The notes under the pieces are model-generated. The model saw only the letters and a list, made by a program, of their open reading frames with translations, did not search any database and was not told the DNA's origin. 64,000 bases of DNA from a virus, in the IMG/VR virus record IMGVR_UViG_3300032308_000833, positions 1-64,000 of that record. One strand, given 5' to 3'. A program made the translations under genes and the position numbers. How positions within the stretch are numbered: the stretch's first letter is position 1; every line of letters begins with the position of its first letter. Positions 6,347-11,517 of this stretch are shown in pieces.

Positions 6347-6591
6347 TAGTTAGTAACCCAACCCTCTTGTTCTAGTTGTTCTCTTTTAAGTAAGTGAGAC
6401 TCTGCTAATTTTCTAGCCAAGTCCCATGCACCATCACAACGCCAACTTTTTATCATTTCGCCGTCAAGGATTACACTAGCATATTTTCCATCCTTACTTT
6501 CCATAGTCCACAAATTGACATCATAGAATTTTTGCATGTCACCAAATTGTGTTGTCTCTCCTGCCCACCATAGTTGTGTTGAATTATGCAT
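6346..6591 (-). CDS. Hypothetical 81-aa protein
   Basis: Start chosen at the ATG after GGGAGG, 6 codons inside a longer frame. Product contains STQLWWAGETTQFGDMQKF, a beta-hairpin region and a helical LARKLAESHLLKREQLEQ C-terminus. The start overlaps the upstream stop by 8 nt (ATGCATAA). No family recognised. Confidence 0.6.
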   Translation of the reverse strand: MHNSTQLWWAGETTQFGDMQKFYDVNLWTMESKDGKYASVILDGEMIKSWRCDGAWDLARKLAESHLLKREQLEQEGWVTN

Positions 6592-6730
6592 GTAACGCCT
6601 CCCAATCATTTCTTTCCATTATTTTTTTTATCTTAGCATAGTATGCAGGGTGGTCTTTCCTTGAGTAGCAAGTGTCGCACACATGTTGTTGTGGATACTT
6701 TTCATTTTCGCATAGTTCGCAATTAGACAT
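6584..6730 (-). CDS. 48-aa zinc-ribbon protein
   Basis: N-terminal CELC (residues 4-7) and CDTC (about 18-21) with basic and aromatic residues following (YSRKDHPAYYAKIKK), typical of a small treble-clef or ribbon fold. Resembles the zinc-ribbon fragments found beside HNH nucleases but has no nuclease motif. 8-nt overlaps at both ends. Function unknown. Confidence 0.65.
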   Translation of the reverse strand: MSNCELCENEKYPQQHVCDTCYSRKDHPAYYAKIKKIMERNDWEALHA

Positions 6731-6872
6731 TTGTTACCCCTAACCATATTTCGCTTATTTTGTTATCTTTTAATTCATAGTCTATACCACATGACAGACA
6801 TAGAAACCAATCTTTATCTATATCTTTTGTTGTGCCATAGTCGTCACAGAATAAACATTTGATACCTTTCAC
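6723..6872 (-). CDS. 49-aa zinc-ribbon protein, GTG start
   Basis: Contains CLFC (6-9) and CLSC (25-28) with a short acidic linker. The GTG start overlaps the upstream TGA by 4 nt (GTGA) and is preceded by AAAGG, and no ATG lies nearby in frame. Part of the array of CxxC microproteins in this operon. Function unknown. Confidence 0.6.
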   Translation of the reverse strand: MKGIKCLFCDDYGTTKDIDKDWFLCLSCGIDYELKDNKISEIWLGVTNV

Positions 6873-7027
6873 TTATTCCAACCTTTCATTTTAATTAACT
6901 TATCTAATTGTTCAATAGTCACTATTGCTTTTAGTGTACCAAGTAATGCATAGTCAGCCATTATGCTGTCATTGTATTCTGCATTTAATTCGCTATGAAT
7001 TAAATCTATCTTATCCATTTTATTCAT
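6869..7027 (-). CDS. Hypothetical 52-aa helical protein
   Basis: Helical, mixed-charge product (MNKMDKIDLIHSELNAEYND, then LLGTLKAIVTIEQLDKLIKM). Its ATG directly abuts the upstream TAA. No family recognised; small helical regulators of this size are common in phage early regions. Confidence 0.55.
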   Translation of the reverse strand: MNKMDKIDLIHSELNAEYNDSIMADYALLGTLKAIVTIEQLDKLIKMKGWNK

Positions 7028-7156
7028 TTATTTATTTCCTTTCATTTCTGAAATCATTGCTAATGTAATTTCTAATCTTACAATATCAGAAGCCTCTGAC
7101 ATTTCTGTAACGGACACGCCGTCATTATCTATATCTACTATTTCTATAAAACCCAT
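7028..7156 (-). CDS. Hypothetical 42-aa acidic protein
   Basis: First gene of the minus-strand operon. The product starts MGFIEIVDIDNDGVSVTEMS; the DIDNDG stretch resembles a calcium-loop but a single short loop is weak evidence. SD TTAGGAT lies 6-7 nt upstream of the ATG. The gene follows an early promoter with the TGTCAG element. Confidence 0.55.
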   Translation of the reverse strand: MGFIEIVDIDNDGVSVTEMSEASDIVRLEITLAMISEMKGNK

Positions 7157-7187
7157 TTTTATATCCTAACTTTTATCTTATGCTTTC

Positions 7188-7209
7188 AGCCTACCACAGG
7201 GGTCTGACA
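7188..7209 (-). promoter_or_regulatory. Early promoter with TGTCAG element (long operon)
   Basis: Minus strand TGTCAG, 10 nt, TAGGCT. At the expected -35 position there is no good hexamer (CCCAAT), so identification rests on the TGTCAG spacing shared with the other early promoters. Confidence 0.5.
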
Positions 7210-7213
7210 AATT

Positions 7214-7273
7214 GGGGGAGGGGGGGTCGGCGTGTCGTACGTAAATAAACAAAATGTCCGATTTTGCCCGAGC
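7214..7273. repeat. Intergenic module between divergent operons
   Basis: GGGGGAGGGGGGG (7214-7226), TCGTACGTAA (7235-7244) and, in the opposite orientation to the other copies, GCCCGAGC (7266-7273). It lies between the minus-strand operon and the first plus-strand gene, so it could serve both promoters. Confidence 0.55.
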
Positions 7274-7289
7274 GTGTCGAGTGGCTTTT

Positions 7290-7311
7290 TGTCAGGGGTA
7301 TATGATAAGGT
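7290..7311 (+). promoter_or_regulatory. Probable early promoter with TGTCAG element
   Basis: TGTCAG followed after 10 nt by TAAGGT; alternatively TATGAT at 7301-7306 is the -10. It is 30 nt upstream of the ATG at 7342, which has SD AAAGGAAA. Confidence 0.45.
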
Positions 7312-7341
7312 AAAAATAACTACAAACAAAGGAAATAAAAA

Positions 7342-7536
7342 ATGATGACTAGACAACACTTCGAAAAAGTTGCTTCTTTACTAAAAGAATTTAAGGATGA
7401 AATTCCTCAAACTACTTTTGAAGAAATCGTTATGGAATTTGGTGATTTGTTTTTGGCTGAAAATGAAAGATTCAATGATGCTAAATTTCAAGAGGCTTGT
7501 GGAATTACCTGGCCTACTTTCGTTAGATTAAATTAA
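7342..7536 (+). CDS. Small conserved actinophage protein (MTRxHF type)
   Basis: 64-aa product beginning MMTRQHFEKVASLL and ending with FNDAKFQEACGITWPTF. I recognise the combination of an MTRxHF start, an ENxRFD-like segment and a C-terminal F..ACG as a small family widespread in actinobacteriophages; no function has been established. The second Met is an equally possible start. First plus-strand gene after the divergence point and monocistronic. Confidence 0.75.
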   Translation: MMTRQHFEKVASLLKEFKDEIPQTTFEEIVMEFGDLFLAENERFNDAKFQEACGITWPTFVRLN

Positions 7537-7545
7537 TCTGCCTTG

Positions 7546-7561
7546 CCCCCTGAGAGGGGGG
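7546..7561 (+). terminator. GC stem-loop after the 7342 gene
   Basis: CCCCC-TGAGA-GGGGG hairpin starting 10 nt after the stop codon, without a T-run. Transcription end or mRNA stabiliser. Its G-run also forms the first element of the next intergenic module. Confidence 0.4.
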
Positions 7562-7570
7562 TACTCACTG

Positions 7571-7653
7571 TCGTACGTAAAGGGTAGGCTATGATCAGCG
7601 AGGGCTCGGGCGAATCCACAGGATATCCACAGGTGTGGATAACTTTATTCACA
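7571..7653. other. Candidate replication origin: DnaA-box cluster
   Basis: TCGTACGTAA (7571-7580) and GCTCGGGCG (7604-7612) are followed within 41 nt by AATCCACA (7613-7620), ATATCCACA (7623-7631), TGTGGATAA (7634-7642, reverse orientation) and TTATTCACA (7645-7653). Two of these match the TTATNCACA DnaA consensus exactly and the others differ by one or two bases. Both strands are represented and AT-rich sequence follows. Known origins show such clusters; function here is inferred. Confidence 0.5.
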
Positions 7654-7731
7654 TTACGGCGTGTTGCCTGTTGATAACCCTAAATTAGTTCATCTACAAT
7701 TAACCTTACGTTCATCTAAAAGGGTCGAAAA

Positions 7732-7753
7732 TGTCAGACCCCCCCTATATAGT
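7732..7753 (+). promoter_or_regulatory. Early promoter with TGTCAG and C-run
   Basis: TGTCAG, then ACCCCCCCTA (10 nt), then TATAGT. The same 24-base pattern CGAAAATGTCAGACCCCCCC recurs at 8179 within the same operon region. No good -35 hexamer is present. Confidence 0.65.
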
Positions 7754-7789
7754 TATATATATAAGATAAAAGATTTACTAGAAAGGTAA

Positions 7790-7948
7790 ATGAAAATGAA
7801 GATATACGGAATATCACAAGATTACGAAGGTACTTTTGACGAATTGTTTTTTGATAAAGTAAATGCTGAAAAGTTTTTAGCAGATTATATTAAAGAAGGT
7901 CAATATGACCTAAACGATTTTAGAGTTATAGAATTAGAGGTGAAATAA
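7790..7948 (+). CDS. Hypothetical 52-aa protein
   Basis: Begins MKMKIYGISQDYEG after GAAAGG; contains DELFFDKVNAEKFLADYIKE and a short beta C-terminus. Looks like a small alpha-beta protein that may bind ligand or partner; no family recognised. Its stop overlaps the next start by one base (TAATG). Confidence 0.6.
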   Translation: MKMKIYGISQDYEGTFDELFFDKVNAEKFLADYIKEGQYDLNDFRVIELEVK

Positions 7949-8049
7949 TGAGAGGATATGTTGAAGCCTACGAGGTATACGAGGCTAGTCTTCCAGAGGG
8001 TGTTGAACCTGATGAAGATTACTTCTACAAAATCTTTAGAGGCGAATAG
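7948..8049 (+). CDS. Hypothetical 33-aa acidic peptide
   Basis: Tyr/Glu-rich short product (MRGYVEAYEVYEASLPEG then an acidic turn and DYFYKIFRGE). Supported by the overlapping TAATG start. Function unknown. Confidence 0.45.
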   Translation: MRGYVEAYEVYEASLPEGVEPDEDYFYKIFRGE

Positions 8050-8057
8050 CCCCTATA

Positions 8058-8121
8058 GTCTCTAGGTGAGCCTAGGCAAATAAGGTCGAAAGACATGAGC
8101 CCTAGCAAATAAACTAGAGAC
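8058..8121 (+). repeat. Structured repeat element, copy 1 (GAGCCTAGCAAATAA pair)
   Basis: Two near-identical 18-nt repeats, GTGAGCCTAGGCAAATAA (8066-8083) and ATGAGCCCTAGCAAATAA (8095-8112), flank a small hairpin GTC-GAAA-GAC with a GNRA-type tetraloop. The outer arms GTCTCTAG (8058-8065) and CTAGAGAC (8114-8121) are perfectly complementary, enclosing the whole. It has the look of an RNA element. Confidence 0.55.
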
Positions 8122-8178
8122 AATGTGACTAAGGTCACAAAAACTCAATAGGATAAAACGGACATTAGATAGCGAAAA

Positions 8179-8200
8179 TGTCAGACCCCCCCTATATGAT
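8179..8200 (+). promoter_or_regulatory. Early promoter with TGTCAG and C-run
   Basis: TGTCAG, ACCCCCCCTA (10 nt), TATGAT; almost identical to the promoter at 7732. The predicted transcript starts just upstream of the second repeat element. Confidence 0.65.
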
Positions 8201-8229
8201 AGAGATATAACTAAATAGAGTGCAAGGGT

Positions 8230-8277
8230 ATGAGCCTAGCAAATAAACCTCTTCAAGAGGGTGAGCCTAGCAAATAA
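8230..8277 (+). repeat. Structured repeat element, copy 2, in a 5' leader
   Basis: ATGAGCCTAGCAAATAA (8230-8246) and GTGAGCCTAGCAAATAA (8261-8277) flank the hairpin-forming CCTCTTCAAGAGG, the same repeat-hairpin-repeat design as copy 1 with a different hairpin. It lies in the leader of the CxxC protein gene at 8323. The repeats also read as very short frames beginning ATG/GTG, which I consider incidental. Confidence 0.55.
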
Positions 8278-8322
8278 GACCCCCAAGAATTAAAATAAAC
8301 AAAATCTTGAAAGGATTAAAAT

Positions 8323-8487
8323 ATGAATAAAATAAATACTCAAATTGTAGATGTGATATGTGTTTGCATGATATGCGAAACACCTATTAGAACCTTAGTG
8401 CTTAGCACTAGGTTAAAAGATGTAGCACTATTGTGTTACGATTGCCAATTAACTAAGTTAGTTGATAAAAAAAAGGTAGGTATATAA
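8323..8487 (+). CDS. 54-aa zinc-ribbon protein
   Basis: Start after GAAAGG. Two CxxC pairs, CMIC (residues 15-18 region) and CYDC (about 38-41), separated by 19 residues, form a clear zinc-ribbon pattern; the tail is lysine rich. Its stop abuts the next ATG. A nucleic-acid or host-protein binding role is plausible. Confidence 0.65.
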   Translation: MNKINTQIVDVICVCMICETPIRTLVLSTRLKDVALLCYDCQLTKLVDKKKVGI

Positions 8488-8637
8488 ATGATATCCTCAA
8501 TATCCATTACTAGCGTACTAGGTGACGGCTTAGATGTGCCGTTCATCTACGAAACACACTCTATTCAACACGCATTAGAGATTATACAAAATACTATTGC
8601 ACTAGGTGCAGAAATAAGCGAGGTAGTGATTAAATGA
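8488..8637 (+). CDS. Hypothetical 49-aa protein
   Basis: Starts immediately after the preceding stop. Product MISSISITSVLGDGLDVPFI... with a central YETHSIQHALEIIQ helix and no motif. The next gene overlaps its stop by four bases (ATGA). Function unknown. Confidence 0.55.
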   Translation: MISSISITSVLGDGLDVPFIYETHSIQHALEIIQNTIALGAEISEVVIK

Positions 8638-8753
8638 GTAACTTAGTAGAGGCAACATGTTGTAAATGCCAAATAAAATTCGATATATTGGCTAAGTATT
8701 ATTCTGCACCAGCATTGTGTTATCATTGTGCTATGGCTACGGCAGGATACTAA
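8634..8753 (+). CDS. 39-aa zinc-ribbon microprotein
   Basis: Contains CCKC (residues 9-12) and CYHC (29-32), a minimal zinc knuckle pair with a hydrophobic linker. Overlaps the upstream gene by ATGA and is followed without gap by the membrane protein gene. Similar in design to the 54-aa protein two genes upstream. Confidence 0.6.
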   Translation: MSNLVEATCCKCQIKFDILAKYYSAPALCYHCAMATAGY

Positions 8754-9032
8754 ATGAAACTAACACAACGAGGCAAGAACCTACAATTAGTGTTATACAC
8801 AATAGTGTTCACGATACTAGCGATAGGTATTTGGCATAAGTATTTCAATAACAATAATTGCACAGACAAATACACAGCAGAAGTATTATCCAATGTATTC
8901 CTATACGGCGAGGGTATCGAAGTAGACAGAGCCATTACTGCTATCTATAACAATGGTGGGTGGGAAGAATACAACGCAACAGGTGAGGTGTCTGTAGTGT
9001 TCCCATGTTTAACCAATGAGGGTTTGGTTTAG
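8754..9032 (+). CDS. Single-span membrane protein
   Basis: 92-aa protein with a basic N-terminus (MKLTQRGKNLQ), one membrane helix (about residues 10-30, LVLYTIVFTILAIGIW) and an extracytoplasmic-looking domain with two Cys that could form a disulfide. N-in orientation is predicted from the positive-inside rule. Last gene of the operon before a terminator. It could act at the host envelope (for example exclusion or membrane remodelling), which is speculation. Confidence 0.7.
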   Translation: MKLTQRGKNLQLVLYTIVFTILAIGIWHKYFNNNNCTDKYTAEVLSNVFLYGEGIEVDRAITAIYNNGGWEEYNATGEVSVVFPCLTNEGLV

Positions 9033-9069
9033 TTTTTGGTGTGTGTAGTGAAGTTGTTTTGATAGTGTG

Positions 9070-9120
9070 TAGTGAGTGCTCTAAAAAAGTGCTCACTATA
9101 TTTTGTTAAATTATTTTTTT
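9070..9120 (+). terminator. Intrinsic terminator of the first plus-strand operon
   Basis: TAGTGAGTGC and GTGCTCACTA form a 10-bp stem (two G-U pairs) around TCTAAAAAA, followed by TATTTTG and a run of seven T. Confidence 0.7.
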
Positions 9121-9227
9121 AGATCGTGCATCATACATCTGAACAAAATATTCAGATTTTAGTAAAAATGGTTTTATAATATATATACACGGCTCTATCA
9201 AGGGACATGATCTCTGAGAATCGTAAG

Positions 9228-9258
9228 CCCCCATCATCTGCTTAAAGCGTGGTGGGGG
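9228..9258 (+). other. Strong GC hairpin in intergenic region
   Basis: CCCCCATCAT pairs with GTGGTGGGGG (10 bp, two G-U pairs) around an 11-nt loop. The interval 9121-9272 otherwise contains only AT-rich sequence with a possible TATAAT at about 9175-9180. The hairpin may end a short RNA or mark a processing site; no T-run follows. Confidence 0.4.
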
Positions 9259-9272
9259 TTCTAAAATATAGG

Positions 9273-9281
9273 TGGTATACT
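9273..9281 (+). promoter_or_regulatory. Extended -10 promoter, leaderless output
   Basis: TGG plus TATACT, with 6 nt to the ATG at 9288 and no -35 hexamer. A longer in-frame start 13 codons upstream is rejected because it would lie before the promoter. Confidence 0.65.
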
Positions 9282-9287
9282 TTACTT

Positions 9288-9851
9288 ATGATTAATTTTG
9301 ACGAGACGGTAGCCAAGGCTGTCAAGGATGTTCAGACTACAGTTAAAGATGGTACTAGAACCGAAGGATCTATTGATGGGGTTCTTACCAATAAGCCAGT
9401 AAATCACGTAGATCATAGAGGAAGACTTTTTGAAATTTGGAACGGTACTGAAGACTTTTGGAAAGATCCAGTTGTATACGCATACATGTTTTCTATTGCA
9501 CACAACACATCAAAGGGTTGGGGACTTCATTTAGAGAAAAAAGATAGATACACTTTAATTAGTGGTGAGTGCATAACAATTTTATATGATCCAAGATTAG
9601 ATTCTCCAACATACGGAATGATTCAGAAAGTTACATTAACTCCTCAAGGTATAAGACAATTAGTAATTCCAACTGGCGTGTGGCATATGAATGTCAATAT
9701 TTCTACAGATGAAACATTTTTAATTAATCATCCAACACAGGTTTATCATCATGAGGCACCAGATAGATATTTGTTAAATTGGAATACTAAAGATATTCCT
9801 TTTGATGTTTCTAGTGTGTTTCCTAAAAACTATGCATCCTCTTGTCAATAA
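9288..9851 (+). CDS. RmlC-like cupin (dTDP-sugar 3,5-epimerase family)
   Basis: 187-aa protein with the cupin features of dTDP-4-dehydrorhamnose 3,5-epimerase relatives. These are VDHRGRLFEIW (about 41-51), SKGWGLHLEKKDRYTLISGE (75-94) with the substrate-site His, IPTGVWHMNV (128-136) and a C-terminal YHHEAPDRY. Length matches RmlC (about 180-200 aa). Expected role: epimerising a nucleotide sugar or related cupin chemistry. It overlaps a glycosyltransferase gene by 20 nt, so the two probably make or attach a sugar, perhaps a modification of virion or host surface. Leaderless start. Confidence 0.75.
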   Translation: MINFDETVAKAVKDVQTTVKDGTRTEGSIDGVLTNKPVNHVDHRGRLFEIWNGTEDFWKDPVVYAYMFSIAHNTSKGWGLHLEKKDRYTLISGECITILYDPRLDSPTYGMIQKVTLTPQGIRQLVIPTGVWHMNVNISTDETFLINHPTQVYHHEAPDRYLLNWNTKDIPFDVSSVFPKNYASSCQ

Positions 9852-10644
9852 AGATGTTCTGGTTATAGTACCAACTCATTCTAGAGATCATACTTTTAGT
9901 TATACTATAGATAGCATATTAAATCAGTCATATAAAAATTTTAACTTAGCAATTATTGGCGATGGTGTTAGTGAAGATTATAAAAAAATTATTCAGAAAA
10001 TAGTTGATTCAGATGATAGGGTTTTTTTCTATGATAATAAGAAGACTAAACTTACTGGTAAAACTGGCGAGGTACATAGAAATAAACCAATAGAAGATTT
10101 TAACCCTAAGTATATAACGTATTGTGGGGATGATGATTTGTTAATTCCTAATCATATAGAAAAGATGCTTGAGGAGATACAGGGTTATGATTTTGTTAAT
10201 CCTGTTCCATATATGGTTAAGCAAAAAGATACTAAAGCAGAGTATCTTGGTAGATTTTTAGATAATAAGGTTGATGCAATTTATTTTAAGGCTTATAATT
10301 TTGTATCACTTACTGGAGTTATGCATACTAAAAAAATATTTGATAGGGTGGGTGGTTGGACTGCTGCTCCTAATGCGTTGGGTACTGATCATAATATGTG
10401 GCTTAAGTTTGTGAAGGTAAAAGATTTTAAGGCAAAGGGTTCAAGGTTTTCTACTACTATTAAGATTAATCGTTCTGGTATTAAGAGACAACATAAGATA
10501 ACGTTAGATGATGAGTTAGAGTTTATTAAGGAATGGTCTGAGGCTATTAAAGATAAAAGTTTTGTAGAAAAATGGAACGCGTATATGGATCAGGTTATAG
10601 TTAACAAAAAGGCTAACCCAACAGTTTACGACATAAAGCAATAA
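9832..10644 (+). CDS. Family 2 glycosyltransferase
   Basis: 270-aa protein, started at the ATG inside the end of the cupin gene. It has the GT-A fold signatures of GT2 enzymes: VLVIVPTHSRDHTFSYTIDS (9-28), ILNQSY, a nucleotide-binding loop, and the DxD-like CGDDDLLIP (98-106). A later GTDHNMWLKF may carry the catalytic acid region. It should transfer a sugar from a nucleotide donor; acceptor unknown. Pairing with the RmlC-like gene suggests joint synthesis of a glycan. No membrane segment. SD is weak, so translation is probably coupled. Confidence 0.8.
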   Translation: MHPLVNKDVLVIVPTHSRDHTFSYTIDSILNQSYKNFNLAIIGDGVSEDYKKIIQKIVDSDDRVFFYDNKKTKLTGKTGEVHRNKPIEDFNPKYITYCGDDDLLIPNHIEKMLEEIQGYDFVNPVPYMVKQKDTKAEYLGRFLDNKVDAIYFKAYNFVSLTGVMHTKKIFDRVGGWTAAPNALGTDHNMWLKFVKVKDFKAKGSRFSTTIKINRSGIKRQHKITLDDELEFIKEWSEAIKDKSFVEKWNAYMDQVIVNKKANPTVYDIKQ

Positions 10645-10649
10645 AGGTG

Positions 10650-10655
10650 TATACT
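10650..10655 (+). promoter_or_regulatory. -10 promoter element, leaderless output
   Basis: TATACT with exactly 6 nt to the ATG at 10662; preceded by GTG, so the extended TGn is displaced by one base. It overlaps the region just after the glycosyltransferase stop. Confidence 0.5.
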
Positions 10656-10661
10656 ATAGGC

Positions 10662-10781
10662 ATGGCTGATTATTTATATAATGAGTTTTTTGAGGTAGTT
10701 AGTTGTGATTGCTGTGTGTACGATACTGACTGTGTTGGTCAACTTAAATTATGGGAAGATAATCAAGAAAAACCTAATTAA
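10662..10781 (+). CDS. 39-aa acidic cysteine protein
   Basis: Short product with CDCC (about residues 15-18) and a further Cys at 24, acidic overall (MADYLYNEFFEVVS at the start). Coding status is supported by the promoter spacing shared with other leaderless genes. Converges with the minus-strand oxygenase-like operon 6 nt downstream. Function unknown. Confidence 0.5.
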   Translation: MADYLYNEFFEVVSCDCCVYDTDCVGQLKLWEDNQEKPN

Positions 10782-10787
10782 TATTTT

Positions 10788-11510
10788 TTATTGACAGCCG
10801 TGTACTTCGTATATTTTTTGTTTTGTTTTTTCAAAAAGATGTTTGTATCTTACGTTAGCAAAATATCCACATAAGTCTTCTTGTGTGTCGAACCAAGCCT
10901 TGTCTAGAGGATTCTTTTCATCAGCGAGTCTTTGAGAAGACATTAAGAATATGTCGTAGTAATCTTCTTCTGTAAAGTTTGAGTCTGGTCTGAAGTGTAC
11001 GTGATGTGATCCTGAGAACCATACTGCGTCGTTAGTTTTGGTTTCGTATAGTGTGTCTTCTACGTAAAAGTCCCAATCAACTGTTTTATTTAATTGAATT
11101 GTATTAGTTACGTGCATTCTGTCATGGTGTTTGTCACAGTGTGGCATTAAACTAGGTAGTCCAGCCTCTTTGGTGTATCTTGCAAAGAAAAGTCCTGGTT
11201 CTTGTACTTCTTCGCCAACTAGTGATTCTATTTTCTTTTTAAATTTTTGTTTTACAGAATCAGGGTACATGATTCCGTTTTCTTTTTGTTCGTTTAGTAT
11301 ATAGAATCCGTTGTTAGAAATTTTTAGAAAGTAAGCCCATTGGTCTTCTTTTTCGTCTATTCCTCTTTGCATTGTTTTTACAACAACGTCATATATTGCA
11401 CCGTATTCTTCGGCAGTGAAAAAGTTTTCTTCTACAAAGTGATCTGGTTTAGCAGGCTCAACGTGATGTGCCTTCCACTTGGGATCTAATTGCTCTAATG
11501 TGTTTTCCAT
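10788..11510 (-). CDS. Putative 2OG-Fe(II) oxygenase, paralogue 3
   Basis: 240 aa from the ATG after TAGGAT (an upstream ATG 8 codons earlier lacks an SD). Candidate metal ligands are H124 and D126 in LMPHCD, then the distal His in SGSHHVHFRP (169-175) with R174 as the likely 2-oxoglutarate anchor. Between them lies the beta-strand-rich DWDFYVE core. This HxD...H...R order on a jelly-roll-like framework is that of prolyl-4-hydroxylase/phytanoyl-type dioxygenases. Third of three tandem paralogues. Substrate unknown; a virion protein, nucleotide or host metabolite are all possible. Confidence 0.6.
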   Translation of the reverse strand: MENTLEQLDPKWKAHHVEPAKPDHFVEENFFTAEEYGAIYDVVVKTMQRGIDEKEDQWAYFLKISNNGFYILNEQKENGIMYPDSVKQKFKKKIESLVGEEVQEPGLFFARYTKEAGLPSLMPHCDKHHDRMHVTNTIQLNKTVDWDFYVEDTLYETKTNDAVWFSGSHHVHFRPDSNFTEEDYYDIFLMSSQRLADEKNPLDKAWFDTQEDLCGYFANVRYKHLFEKTKQKIYEVHGCQ

Positions 11511-11517
11511 ATTTATC

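Noticed and set aside
7738-7745. C-runs and G-runs as terminators
   Set aside because: They lie upstream of or within promoters, and most have no pairing partner or T-run; treated as part of promoter modules.
8066-8277. GAGCCTAGCAAATAA repeats as a CRISPR array
   Set aside because: Only four copies, unequal spacing, hairpins instead of unique spacers, and no cas genes.
9249-9287. Longer start for the cupin gene
   Set aside because: The extra 13 codons lie upstream of the -10 element and have no SD; the ATG 6 nt after the -10 fits the leaderless pattern.
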